DNA of 64,000 bases, taken from contig JAJVIC010000009.1 of NCBI GenBank assembly GCA_022072225.1, positions 982,482-1,046,481 on the forward strand. Reading direction: 5' to 3'. The position numbers and the translations under genes were made by a program. Positions within the stretch are counted from its first letter, which is position 1; the number at the start of each line of letters is the position of its first letter. Source of the stretch: Bacteroidia bacterium. Its GTDB lineage: Bacteria; Bacteroidota; Bacteroidia; SXHM01. Positions 7,810 through 16,367 of the stretch are shown here, piece by piece. A model generated the notes under the pieces. That model ran no database searches. It was not told the DNA's origin and saw only the letters and a list, made by a program, of their open reading frames with translations.

Positions 7810-8312
7810 CAGAGCAGAGCTATACCCTTAAAGACGGCACTGTAATTTATGTGCGCCTGCAAACATCCGATGATGCCGTGCATCTTAAAAGAGCTTTCGA
7901 TAAACTCTCTGCCAATTCAAAGCGTTTGCGGTACTTTTCGATTGCCAATGCCCTCTCTGACAAAGACTGGGAACATTATCTGGACACAGATAATATTAAC
8001 CGCGCAGCCGTTGTTGCCTACAAAAAAGAGAACGATGAGATATACGGAATAGGAGTAGCCCGCTATTTCCGCACCGAAGATAAGCCCGAAGTAGCCGAAG
8101 CCGGCATAACCGTTATTGACGAATTTCACCACAAAGGCATCGGCAAGATTTTATTGGCTCATCTTGCCGCCCACGCAAAGGAAAACGGCATCTCAACCTT
8201 CCGTGCCGAAATCCACAGTTCTAATACCAATATGCTGAACATGCTGCGCAACCTGCCGCATACGGTTGCCAGGCTGGAAGATAATGTGCTGAGGTTGGAG
8301 TATGGGATATAA
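7806..8312 (+). CDS. GNAT-family N-acetyltransferase
   Basis: A 168-residue acetyltransferase using acetyl-CoA. The N-terminal segment TLKDGTVIYVRL matches the usual first strand of the GNAT domain that in other bacteria is fused to acyl-CoA synthetases (Pat-type). The acetyl-CoA-binding loop is HHKGIGKILL. The only start that keeps the first strand is TTG at 7806, overlapping the TGA of the FG-GAP gene by 3 bp, which implies translational coupling. Substrate (protein lysine or small amine) unknown. Confidence 0.8.
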   Translation: MTEQSYTLKDGTVIYVRLQTSDDAVHLKRAFDKLSANSKRLRYFSIANALSDKDWEHYLDTDNINRAAVVAYKKENDEIYGIGVARYFRTEDKPEVAEAGITVIDEFHHKGIGKILLAHLAAHAKENGISTFRAEIHSSNTNMLNMLRNLPHTVARLEDNVLRLEYGI

Positions 8313-8326
8313 ATTCTGCCTGATGT

Positions 8327-8704
8327 CAGAAATGTTCTGCGCTACAGCAGAAAACTTCTGTGCAGGCTCAGAAGAACGCTGCGCTACAGCAGAACAACTC
8401 TGTGCTAGCTCAGAACAACTCTGAGCTACAGCAGAAAACCTCTGAGATAGCTCAGAACAACTCTGAGCTACAGCAGAAAACCTCTGAGATAGCTCAGAAG
8501 AACTCTGTGCCACAGCAGAAGAACTCCGTACATAAGCTTTAAAGTGCTGTCGCAGGACAGAGAAATGCTGTCGTAGGACAGAGAAATGCTGTCTTAAGAC
8601 AGAAAATAGCTGTCTATAGACAGAAACATATTGTCGCAGGACAGAAGATTGCTGTCTAAAAACAGAGAAACACTGTCGTAAGACAGAAGAACATTGTCGT
8701 AAGA
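8327..8704. repeat. 18-unit tandem array with exact 21 bp period
   Basis: Units begin near-invariantly with CAGAA. Positions 11-21 plus the next three bases tend to form a dyad such as CTGTCGTAGGACAG or CTGAGATAGCTCAG. The first ten units (8327-8536) use CTCTGAG-type arms and partly alternate as a 42 bp dimer. After a transitional unit (8537-8557), the last seven use CTGTC/GACAG arms. There are no unique spacers. On both strands parts of the array are open as heptad-like frames (for example SELQQKT SEIAQNN), but no convincing gene covers it. See findings. Confidence 0.9.
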
Positions 8705-8720
8705 TGAAGAGGCTTAGTTA

Positions 8721-8778
8721 AACTTAGTGTCCTTAGTGGTAAAATCTTCTTCGCGTCTTTGCGCCTCTGCGGTAAAAA
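8721..8778. repeat. Two tandem right-arm words (CCTTAGTGGTA / CTTTGCGCCTCTGCGG)
   Basis: ACTTAGTGTCCTTAGTGGTA is followed by TTCGCGTCTTTGCGCCTCTG. Both are right arms of the word family that brackets the GxxExxY gene at 52.6 kb. They lie directly before the promoter of the fused E1 gene. Confidence 0.6.
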
Positions 8779-8787
8779 CTAAAAAAC

Positions 8788-8795
8788 TATATTTG
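8788..8795 (+). promoter_or_regulatory. TAnnTTTG promoter box for the first E1 gene
   Basis: TATATTTG lies 23 bases upstream of the ATG at 8819, directly after the repeat words. It is an exact match to the Bacteroidota -7 consensus. Confidence 0.6.
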
Positions 8796-8818
8796 CCACA
8801 AACAGTAATTTAAGGACA

Positions 8819-11236
8819 ATGGCACGCCCGGCAGAGCAGAACTTGACTAAACCCCTTTCAATAGAAGAATTCCGTAAAACCGTTCTTAACGATTACCGCA
8901 TAGCCAACGAAAGCCGTCAGGCAAGTTTGTTAGGCCGCAAAGAAGTGCTTACCGGAAAAGCCAAATTCGGAATTTTCGGTGATGGCAAAGAAGTAGCGCA
9001 GCTGGCCATGGCAAAGGCCTTCCGTGATGGCGACCACCGTGCCGGCTATTACCGCGACCAGACCTTTATGATGGCCTGCGGCTTGCTTACTGTTCAGGAG
9101 TTTTTTGCGCAACTGTATGCACATCCTTCGGTAGAGGCTGAACCTTCATCAGCAGGGCGCAGCATGAACGGGCACTACGGAACCCGTATGCTCGACAAAA
9201 ACGGCTTGTTTAAAAACCAGATGGAGAACAAAAACTCCACTTCCGATATTTCGCCTTTGGCTGCACAAATGCCTCGTCTGTTGGGCTTGGCATTGGCTTC
9301 AAAAGTTTACCGCAATGTTCCTGAATTGAAAAACGAAACTGTCTTTTCCAACCGTGGAAATGAAGTAGCATTCGGAACCATTGGCGATGCCAGCACTTCC
9401 GAGGGGCTATTTTTTGAAACAATAAATGCTGCGGGAGTTTTACAGGTTCCCTTAGCCATATCTGTTTGGGATGACGGCTACGGAATTTCGGTTCCCAAGA
9501 AAGTGCAGACCACCAAAGAGAGCATTTCAGAGGCTTTGCGAGGTTTTATAAAAGAGAAAAACACCAACGGTATCCGTATTTACACCGCTAAAGGTTGGGA
9601 TTATCCCGGCTTATGTGAACTGTATGAAAAAGGAATAGCTGAGTGCCGCGAAACGCATGTGCCGGTTCTTTTCCACATTCAGGAAGTAACCCAGCCGCAA
9701 GGCCACAGCACCTCGGGCTCACATGAACGCTACAAAAGCAAGGAGCGCATGGATTTTGAAACTGAATTCGACTGCATTGTTAAAATGCGCGAATGGATGC
9801 TTTCTAACGCCATTGCCAGTGCTCAGGAACTGGACGAGATTGAAGAGAATACAAAGAAATATGTGCGCGATGCGAAGAAAGCCGCATGGGATGCTTTCAA
9901 TAACGAGATTAAACAAGAACTGAGAACCGTTTCGGCTTACATAGATTTTATTGCTGCCGAAAGCGAAAACGCAACACAGGTAAATGCTGTAAAAAATGAA
10001 CTGGCTGCTGCCATTGACCCCGTGCGCAAAGATGTGATAGCGGCTGTGCGCAAGGTTTTGCGTGCCACCCGCTTTGAAGAGCTGAACGCGAAACAGCAGT
10101 TACAGACATGGTATAAAGAAGCGCAGGAAAAAAATGCAGACCGCTATAATTCCTATTTACACAGTCAGTCTGTACAAAATGCACTGGCAGTGAAAGCAGT
10201 TGCACCTGTTTATTCCGATGCTTCTCCAATAAAAGACGGTCGCGAAGTATTGAAAGCCAATTTTGAAAAAATATTTGCAACCAATAATAAAGTACTTGCC
10301 TTTGGCGAAGACCTGGGCAAGATCGGTGATGTAAACCAGGCCTTTGAAGGCTTGCAGGCTATGTTTGGTGAAAACCGCATTTTCGATACCGGAATCCGCG
10401 AAGCCTCCATAGCAGGCAAGGGGATAGGGCTCGCCATCCGTGGTTTGCGCCCCATTGCCGAGATACAGTATTTAGATTATTTGCTTTATGCCATTCAGAT
10501 ATTGAGCGATGATTTGGCATCACTTCACTACCGCACCAAAGGTGGACAAAAAGCACCGGTTATTATTCGTACCCGCGGCCATAGGCTCGAAGGCATCTGG
10601 CACAGCGGCTCACCCATGGGAATGATTATTAACTCGCTGCGCGGAATTTATGTGCTCGTTCCGCGCAACATGACGCAGGCCGCAGGTTTTTACAATACCA
10701 TGCTTGCGGCTGATGACCCGGCTATTATTATTGAACCACTCAACGGTTACCGCATTAAAGAAAAACTGCCCGATAACATCGGAGAATTCAGAACACCATT
10801 GGGCATCCCCGAAATTCTGAGTGAAGGAACCGATGTTACCTTGGTTACTTATGGCTCTTGTTGCCGCATTGCGCAGGAAGCGGTAAATCAATTAAAAGAA
10901 CTGAACATATCAGTTGAACTGATTGATGTGCAAACCTTGTTGCCGTTTGATGTGAATAAAACGATTGTTGAGTCAATTAAGAAAACTAATCGTGTTCTCT
11001 TCTTAGATGAAGATGTTCCGGGAGGTGCTTCTGCTTACATGATGCAACAAGTGGTGGAAGGGCAACAAGCATGGCAGTATTTAGACTCAGAACCTAAAAC
11101 ATTGAGCGCTAAACCTCATCGTCCTGCTTATGGCAGCGATGGAGATTATTTCTCTAAGCCAAGTGTGGAAGATGTGGTAGAAGCGGTTTACAGCATCATG
11201 CACGATGCAGACCCTGATGAGTTTCCGGAGTTTTAG
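8819..11236 (+). CDS. Fused alpha/beta E1 component of a 2-oxoacid dehydrogenase (branched-chain type)
   Basis: An 805-residue single-chain E1, with alpha (residues about 15-400) and beta (about 480-805) subunits joined. E1 uses thiamine diphosphate to decarboxylate a 2-oxoacid and passes the acyl group to the E2 lipoyl domain. The TPP signature in the alpha part is GDASTSEG (residues 189-196) with WDDGYGIS about 27 residues on; the usual Asn position is Asp. The beta part has FGEDLGKIGDVNQAF and PVIIRTRGHRLEG. A linker of about 80 residues separates the halves. No E2 or E3 gene is adjacent, so partners must be elsewhere. A second, distinct fused E1 lies at 34.9-37.0 kb. The substrate class (branched-chain or pyruvate) is not settled. 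Confidence 0.85.
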   Translation: MARPAEQNLTKPLSIEEFRKTVLNDYRIANESRQASLLGRKEVLTGKAKFGIFGDGKEVAQLAMAKAFRDGDHRAGYYRDQTFMMACGLLTVQEFFAQLYAHPSVEAEPSSAGRSMNGHYGTRMLDKNGLFKNQMENKNSTSDISPLAAQMPRLLGLALASKVYRNVPELKNETVFSNRGNEVAFGTIGDASTSEGLFFETINAAGVLQVPLAISVWDDGYGISVPKKVQTTKESISEALRGFIKEKNTNGIRIYTAKGWDYPGLCELYEKGIAECRETHVPVLFHIQEVTQPQGHSTSGSHERYKSKERMDFETEFDCIVKMREWMLSNAIASAQELDEIEENTKKYVRDAKKAAWDAFNNEIKQELRTVSAYIDFIAAESENATQVNAVKNELAAAIDPVRKDVIAAVRKVLRATRFEELNAKQQLQTWYKEAQEKNADRYNSYLHSQSVQNALAVKAVAPVYSDASPIKDGREVLKANFEKIFATNNKVLAFGEDLGKIGDVNQAFEGLQAMFGENRIFDTGIREASIAGKGIGLAIRGLRPIAEIQYLDYLLYAIQILSDDLASLHYRTKGGQKAPVIIRTRGHRLEGIWHSGSPMGMIINSLRGIYVLVPRNMTQAAGFYNTMLAADDPAIIIEPLNGYRIKEKLPDNIGEFRTPLGIPEILSEGTDVTLVTYGSCCRIAQEAVNQLKELNISVELIDVQTLLPFDVNKTIVESIKKTNRVLFLDEDVPGGASAYMMQQVVEGQQAWQYLDSEPKTLSAKPHRPAYGSDGDYFSKPSVEDVVEAVYSIMHDADPDEFPEF

Positions 11237-11241
11237 GCTTT

Positions 11242-11301
11242 CGTCACCCTGAACTTGTTTCAGGGTCTCAGTTTAGATGCTGAAACAAGTTCAGCATGAC
11301 A
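11242..11301 (-). repeat. Solo GTCATGCTGAA-type repeat unit (no nuclease), reverse orientation
   Basis: Read on the minus strand, the unit has the left arm GTCATGCTGAACTTGTTTCA and the right arm CCCTGAAACAAGTTCAGGGT, separated by about 15 bases. This is the same architecture as the 19.8-20.6 kb cluster. Each arm is itself a palindrome, so the RNA would form two hairpins at the 3' end of the E1 gene. Confidence 0.8.
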
Positions 11302-11312
11302 TTCCTGGTAAT

Positions 11313-12176
11313 TTAGTTTTGAAAGTTGCGGAGGTTCATACCTCTTGTACCAAGACGCAATCTGCGTAATGCCCGCTCTTTCATCTGGCGGATACGCTCG
11401 GTGCTGAGGTTCATTGCTTTTGAAATTTCCTCCAGTTCCAGGCCTTTTACAGCGCCTAAGCCATAATAGAATTGTAATACTTCGCGCTCTTTAGGCTCTA
11501 ATTTAGAAAGCGAGCGTTTTATTTCTTCTTTCAGCGATTCATCCAATAGATTCTGGTCGCCAGATTCGTTGTCAGGGTTTGCAATAACATCTTTGATGTT
11601 GAAATCCTCGTCATCTCCGTAGGTTTTATCAACCGAAACAACAGGATTGGAAACACCCATCAGTGCCGAGATTTTTTCTTCCGGCAAATTCAGGTGTTCT
11701 GAAAGTTCTTCCAAGGTGGGTTCGCGCTCTAACCTTTGTTCAAGAATACGCGAGGCATTCTTTATTTTATTCAGTATGTCGGCTTGTTTGCGCGGAATTT
11801 TTATTGCTCTTGACTTTTCTGAAATGGCATTAATAATACTCTGGCGAATCCACCAAACAGCATACGTTATAAAACGAAAACCTTTAGAAGCATCAAATTT
11901 CTGGGCGGCCAGAATAAGTCCCAGATTACCTTCATTAATAAGGTCGGGCAGGGTTAGTCCGCTGTATTGATATTGCTTGGCTACGCTTACTACAAATTTC
12001 AGATTTGCGCGGGTCAGCTTTTCAAGTGCAAGCCGGTCGCCCAATTTAATGCGTTCAGCAAGTTGTATTTCTTCCTCTGTGCTGAGAATGCTTTCGTTTG
12101 CAATATCACGCAGGTAGAGGTAAAAAGATTCCTCTTGTTTTTCAGTAATACCTTGTGTGATGACAAATTGCCTCAT
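11313..12176 (-). CDS. RNA polymerase sigma-70 factor, RpoD family
   Basis: A 287-residue sigma factor with regions 1.2 (SFYLYLRDIANESILSTEEE), 2 (DLINEGNLGLILAAQKFDA then YAVWWIRQSI), 3 and 4 (EEISKAMNLSTERIRQMKER). The ATG at 12176 (MRQFVITQ) matches the usual Bacteroidota RpoD N-terminus; a start 10 codons upstream is not needed. Region 2.4/3.0 reads SRAIKIPRKQADILNKI, whereas the primary factor usually has SRIVRLP, so it may be a group 2 paralogue rather than the housekeeping factor. It ends next to a repeat hairpin. Confidence 0.85.
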   Translation of the reverse strand: MRQFVITQGITEKQEESFYLYLRDIANESILSTEEEIQLAERIKLGDRLALEKLTRANLKFVVSVAKQYQYSGLTLPDLINEGNLGLILAAQKFDASKGFRFITYAVWWIRQSIINAISEKSRAIKIPRKQADILNKIKNASRILEQRLEREPTLEELSEHLNLPEEKISALMGVSNPVVSVDKTYGDDEDFNIKDVIANPDNESGDQNLLDESLKEEIKRSLSKLEPKEREVLQFYYGLGAVKGLELEEISKAMNLSTERIRQMKERALRRLRLGTRGMNLRNFQN

Positions 12177-12231
12177 TCTAAAATGAATTTGGCAAGCTAA
12201 ACGCAAAAAGTAAAGAATAGGTTACTGGTTA

Positions 12232-12462
12232 TCAGTTGGTACGGTTGTCGTCTGTCGATAAAGCCTTGATGTTACTGATGTATTGCTTTATCAGTTTTTC
12301 CTGTTCCTCTTCCGATAAATCCTTGTACTTTTTTTGACTAAACGTAACATTGGAAAGTTCAGGGCAAAAGCGTTTAATGTAGTGTTGCAACTTGCTGAGT
12401 TCGTTCATAACCGGCTGTTTGCGCATTGATTGCTTGTTTAATCGAAGTTCAATAGTAGGCAT
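12232..12462 (-). CDS. Small hypothetical protein
   Basis: A 76-residue soluble, charged, mainly helical frame (PVMNELSKLQHYIKRFCPEL; KDLSEEEQEKLIKQYISN). I do not recognise a family. It starts 145 bp from the divergent tsaE start and lies upstream of the sigma factor on the same strand. Its last codons and stop fall inside a short intergenic repeat word (ACTGATAACCAGTAACC), so the C-terminus may have been altered by the repeat. Composition and an ATG start make it plausible but unproven. Confidence 0.5.
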   Translation of the reverse strand: MPTIELRLNKQSMRKQPVMNELSKLQHYIKRFCPELSNVTFSQKKYKDLSEEEQEKLIKQYISNIKALSTDDNRTN

Positions 12463-12564
12463 AAAATCAGGTAGTTACGCTGATAATTTATACACAAAAT
12501 ATCAACATAAATCAATGTTGGTTAAATCCTGAATATATCTTCCTGAAGGGGCGAAAAAAATCAG

Positions 12565-12572
12565 TATGTTTG
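12565..12572 (+). promoter_or_regulatory. TAnnTTTG promoter box for tsaE
   Basis: TATGTTTG matches the -7 consensus and lies 35 bases upstream of the ATG at 12608. It probably drives tsaE, ald and the next small gene. Confidence 0.5.
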
Positions 12573-12607
12573 TATAGCAATGTTTTCAAACATGTTCTTC
12601 TGAGGAA

Positions 12608-13060
12608 ATGACCGCAACTTCTACTCAAAAAACAGTTTTAATAAAATCACAAAGTCTGAGTGACCTTGGTATGGCAGCCCAAGAATTACTCACTTTTTGC
12701 GGTGAAACAAAAGTTATCACCTTCACCGGTACGCTTGGCGCAGGCAAAACCACTTTTATCAAAGCCATCTGCCGGCAATTGGGCGTTATAGACCCTGTGA
12801 GCAGCCCTACTTTTTCCATCATCAATGAGTATCGCAACAGCGAAAATTTACCGGTGTATCATTTTGATTTTTACCGGATAAAAACAACGCAGGAAGCCGA
12901 TAATACGGGTTGTGCAGATTACTTTTTCAGCGGTAACTGGTGTTTTATTGAATGGCCGCAACTGGTTGAAAGCCTTTTGCCCGATAACTATGTAAAAGTG
13001 GAAATTGAAAACACAAAGGAGATACGAACCATAAACGCAACACTCATAAACAGAGCATAA
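12608..13060 (+). CDS. tsaE: tRNA threonylcarbamoyladenosine biosynthesis ATPase TsaE
   Basis: A 150-residue P-loop ATPase that works with TsaB and TsaD to make t6A37 on tRNAs reading ANN codons. The Walker A motif GTLGAGKTTFIK (about residues 41-52), the switch stretch SSPTFSIINEY and the hallmark HFDFYRI are present. Length is usual for the family. The alanine dehydrogenase gene begins 1 bp after its stop, so the two form an operon. Confidence 0.93.
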   Translation: MTATSTQKTVLIKSQSLSDLGMAAQELLTFCGETKVITFTGTLGAGKTTFIKAICRQLGVIDPVSSPTFSIINEYRNSENLPVYHFDFYRIKTTQEADNTGCADYFFSGNWCFIEWPQLVESLLPDNYVKVEIENTKEIRTINATLINRA

Positions 13061-13061
13061 A

Positions 13062-14282
13062 ATGATGGAACAAAAACGCAGCGGATTTTTTACGCTTACT
13101 TCGGCAGGTTTGATGCCTCAGGAAGAAATGCTGGAAGTAGGACGCAAGCAGGAAGAGCTTTATATCGGAATTCCCCGCGAAACACATTTTCAGGAAAACC
13201 GGGTACCGCTGGTTCCCGATGCGGTAAACCTGCTCGTGGCCAATGGCCATAAAATAGTGATTGAGACCAATGCCGGAAAAGGTGCAAACTTTACCGACAG
13301 GGATTACAGTGAGGCCGGAGCTCAAATTGCCTACGACATAAAAGAAGTTTACAAAGCCGATATTATTTTAAAAGTTGCTCCACCTTCTTTGGAAGAAATT
13401 GAAATGATGCAGCCGCGCCAGACTTTATTTTCTGCATTGCAGCTGACCATTCAACCCGAAAATTTTCTGAAACAACTGATGGCAAAAAAGGCCAGTGCCA
13501 TTGCTTACGATTATATAAAAGACAAAGCAGGTATTTATCCTTTTGTACGCAGTATGAGCGAAATTGCAGGAAGTACGGCAGTGCTTATTGCAGCCGAGTA
13601 CCTGAGCAACGTAAACGAAGGGCGCGGAATGATGCTGGGCGGAGTTAGCGGAATTCCACCTACCGAAGTAGTAATTATCGGTGCGGGAACCGTTGGTGAA
13701 TCGGCAGCGCGCGCTGCATTGGGTTTGGGAGCCAACGTAAAGGTATTTGATAATCATATTTTCAAGCTGTCGCGTTTGCAGAATGATATTGGGCGAAGAA
13801 TATACACCTCAATCATTCAACCTAAAATTCTGGCAAAGGCGCTGATGCGTGCCGATGTGGTGATTGGTGCCATTCGTTCTAAATCCGGTAAAACTCCTGT
13901 TCTTGTTACCGAGCAAATGGTAAGCGATATGCAGGAAGGCTCGGTAGTAGTAGATGTATGCATTGACCAGGGAGGATGTTTTGAGACCTCTCGCGTAACC
14001 AGTCATGCCGATCCTGTGTTTACAAAATTCGGGGTGGCGCATTACTGTGTTCCCAATATTGCTTCGCGTGTAGCGCAAACAGCATCACATGCGCTGAGTA
14101 ATATTTTTGCGCCCATGTTACTGAGCGTTGGTGATAGTGGCGGTATGAAAAATATGATTCGTAATAATCCGGGTCTGCGCCACGGTATTTATCTCTACAA
14201 CGGTATTCTTACTAACAAATTTCTTGGCGACACTTATAAAATCCCATACAAGGATATTGAGTTGCTGATGGCAGCATTCTAA
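13062..14282 (+). CDS. ald: Alanine dehydrogenase
   Basis: A 406-residue NAD-dependent enzyme interconverting L-alanine and pyruvate plus ammonia. The N-terminal AlaDh_PNT domain shows IGIPRETHFQENRVPLVPDA. The Rossmann NAD-binding motif is VVIIGAGTVGESAARAALGLG. The C-terminal part has VVDVCIDQGGCFETSR and HYCVPNIASRVAQTASHALS. A 30-residue N-terminal extension precedes the conserved start, as in other Bacteroidota members. Transhydrogenase alpha subunits share the fold, but no beta subunit is adjacent. It lies between tsaE and the DUF4258-like gene with gaps of 0-1 bp. Confidence 0.9.
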   Translation: MMEQKRSGFFTLTSAGLMPQEEMLEVGRKQEELYIGIPRETHFQENRVPLVPDAVNLLVANGHKIVIETNAGKGANFTDRDYSEAGAQIAYDIKEVYKADIILKVAPPSLEEIEMMQPRQTLFSALQLTIQPENFLKQLMAKKASAIAYDYIKDKAGIYPFVRSMSEIAGSTAVLIAAEYLSNVNEGRGMMLGGVSGIPPTEVVIIGAGTVGESAARAALGLGANVKVFDNHIFKLSRLQNDIGRRIYTSIIQPKILAKALMRADVVIGAIRSKSGKTPVLVTEQMVSDMQEGSVVVDVCIDQGGCFETSRVTSHADPVFTKFGVAHYCVPNIASRVAQTASHALSNIFAPMLLSVGDSGGMKNMIRNNPGLRHGIYLYNGILTNKFLGDTYKIPYKDIELLMAAF

Positions 14283-14663
14283 ATGGCTAAACGGCTTTTC
14301 TATTACATAACTGGGTTCACCATTGGTGCAATTTTTATTTATTTTCTGCTCATGCGCGGCAGAAGTTTTAATTTCTGGATGCCGGGCGAACGCGTGAAAA
14401 CTGAAATAATAGAGCGAAAGCCTGTTATTGCAGACAAAGCACTGTGTCAACTTGCCTGTCTTAATTTGAATAAAGACAGCATTGTTTCAGTTATTAAAAA
14501 AGCAGAAGTAAATTTTGACAAAAGCCGTGTGCGCGAAAAACCTTGTAAGTATTATTTACTTGAGATAGCTGAAGAAAACATTCAAATGGAATTCTCGCTC
14601 TGCGATACGGTTGTTATGCTGAATGCTGTCAGCAGGGAAGGGCAGGGGTGCAGTTGTAATTAA
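14283..14663 (+). CDS. DUF4258-like membrane-anchored protein
   Basis: A 126-residue protein whose ATG directly follows the ald stop. An N-terminal hydrophobic helix (residues 6-23) anchors a small soluble domain. The conserved pattern resembles DUF4258 proteins that follow ald in Bacteroidota: Asp/Cys-rich segments (ADKALCQLACLNLNKDSI) and EKPCKYYLLE. Six Cys residues, two in the final GCSCN, could bind metal or form disulfides. Function unknown. Its 3' end overlaps the convergent 518-residue gene by 4 bp. Confidence 0.75.
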   Translation: MAKRLFYYITGFTIGAIFIYFLLMRGRSFNFWMPGERVKTEIIERKPVIADKALCQLACLNLNKDSIVSVIKKAEVNFDKSRVREKPCKYYLLEIAEENIQMEFSLCDTVVMLNAVSREGQGCSCN

Positions 14664-16216
14664 TCAATACTGTTTACCACTTCCGGTTTATACACCGGTT
14701 CGTAAAATTTTTCTTTTGCTTTGGCACTTATCCAGCGGTGGAAGACAATAAGCTCAGGCGATTGTATTTCCCATACATAATTTCCTTTTGCATTGGCGAG
14801 TTGTTCCAGTTCGTGGTGCTTTGTTTTAATTATCTTCTCAAAGTTGTATCCTTGTTTGCGTAATTCTAACAACACATCAAGAATTAGTTTGTCGCGCTCG
14901 CGCACGGCTTTTTGTTTCAATCCTTCTTTAATGAATTGCCGCAAACTCATTACCAGTAAATCGGCCTGATCGTATTGTGTATTTTCAATGGTATTCATAA
15001 TATTGAAAATACGAATGCCGATATTCCAGCCTTCTTTATCTTTTTCTGCGTTGGATGCAAACTGCAAGGTGCGGTTTGCTTTTATAAATTGCTTTTGTGC
15101 AAAATAAGTACAGGCCAGCAGGTAGTTTCTTTTTGCTGTGGAAAATTCGCTTTTATCAGTCTTTGTATTTTGAATGAGTGTTTCAATAGTTGTAGTTGCA
15201 TCTTTCATATTGCCTGAATAGAAATTTGCATAAAACTCAAGCTCCAGACTATTGTTGTAATTGTAAGTGCCGGGATTAAAACATTTTTTTCCTTCCTGAG
15301 CGTTTTGCAGGGCAGAACTAAATTCATAATTAAACAACTCATTCTGGCTGTAATTAAGGTAAACGTTTCCTAACCGAAGTTTCAGGTAAATAGAAGGATT
15401 GTTCTTTACCAGGTCAACAAGGTAGTTGCAATATTCGCTGGCTTTCTTTCCGAAGTGCAGCACCTGGTTGTATTCAACGCTGATGGTGTAGTAGTAATAA
15501 CCAACCAACGCTGAAGAAGTTTCTTCAAAATCTTTTTTCAGTTTTGAAAGTTTCTCTTCCAGAAATGTAATATATGAAGGGTCGGGAACATTTCTGTTCA
15601 GCCCTTTAAAGCCCCAATTAATAGATACTTCATAGTATGCTTTTATTGCATCATTGGCAGCGGTGCGGCTTTTTTCATAGAAGTTAATTTCTTCCGTGAG
15701 TTTATTGTATGCCTTTTTACCTTCTCTGATTCCAACGTGCTGTTGTTTATACATCAGCACTTCAATCAAATCATTATAGAACTCGAATTTTTTTGACAGC
15801 GCAATTACTTTGTCATATAAGTCAAGCGTTTCATGCGCAATTCCCCGCGATGTATAAATGAGGGCAATGATTTTTTTCTTCGCAACGTTTGCTCTTGCCT
15901 GCGAGAGTTCACTGTAAATTCCTTCGCGCATAATGTTTACATCCAGCACCAGGCTTTCACCTATTTTTTCTTTCAGGCGATACATCATCATTCGCAGTGC
16001 ATCTTCCGACTTAGCCCCGAATTTCTTCTTCAAATACTTGTGGATTTTCGACAAATCATTGTTTTTTATCAACAAGTCTAAAATTACCAGCGTCTTTGGT
16101 TTATAGCCACCTGACCGGGTGTCAAATGCCTTGAGATATTCCACAAGAACTTCTTTCTCATTTTTATTGAGCGCATCAACAATGTGTTTCAGATGTTGCA
16201 GGGTCTCCTCTCTCAT
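14660..16216 (-). CDS. Hypothetical alpha-helical repeat protein (TPR-like)
   Basis: A 518-residue cytoplasmic protein without a signal peptide or membrane helix. The predicted structure is almost wholly helical, with TPR-like pairs in the middle and C-terminal half (for example ALQNAQEGKKCF and RNYLLACTYFAQKQFIKANR). The first 100 residues look like a small separate helical domain (TLQHLKHIVDALNKNEKEVL). I do not recognise a named family. It is transcribed divergently from the four-copy peptide array, sharing a 151 bp region. Confidence 0.75.
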   Translation of the reverse strand: MREETLQHLKHIVDALNKNEKEVLVEYLKAFDTRSGGYKPKTLVILDLLIKNNDLSKIHKYLKKKFGAKSEDALRMMMYRLKEKIGESLVLDVNIMREGIYSELSQARANVAKKKIIALIYTSRGIAHETLDLYDKVIALSKKFEFYNDLIEVLMYKQQHVGIREGKKAYNKLTEEINFYEKSRTAANDAIKAYYEVSINWGFKGLNRNVPDPSYITFLEEKLSKLKKDFEETSSALVGYYYYTISVEYNQVLHFGKKASEYCNYLVDLVKNNPSIYLKLRLGNVYLNYSQNELFNYEFSSALQNAQEGKKCFNPGTYNYNNSLELEFYANFYSGNMKDATTTIETLIQNTKTDKSEFSTAKRNYLLACTYFAQKQFIKANRTLQFASNAEKDKEGWNIGIRIFNIMNTIENTQYDQADLLVMSLRQFIKEGLKQKAVRERDKLILDVLLELRKQGYNFEKIIKTKHHELEQLANAKGNYVWEIQSPELIVFHRWISAKAKEKFYEPVYKPEVVNSID

Positions 16217-16367
16217 CGCGGGTTTCAGCGTGGTTTCACTATAATAAAAATTTCTGAATTGGCGGCTACAATTTACATGCTATTCGATAAACGACCAAAC
16301 TAAAGTGCAACTAAAAAACTAAAAGCACCCAATTAAATTTTTTACAAACCCTCAAAAAACAAACACC

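Noticed and set aside
7803-7812. Frameshift between the FG-GAP protein and the GNAT enzyme
   Set aside because: The type A sorting tail is complete at its stop, and GNAT homology begins cleanly at the overlapping TTG. It is a coupled start, not a broken fusion.
8360-8542. 60-codon frame over the first 21 bp array (AQNNSEL/QQKTSEI heptads)
   Set aside because: Open frames arise on both strands because 21 is a multiple of three. The frame covers only half of the array, with no promoter or conserved context.
8327-8704. CRISPR array
   Set aside because: Units are contiguous at 21 bp with no unique spacers, and no cas genes are present. The same holds for 28792-28938.
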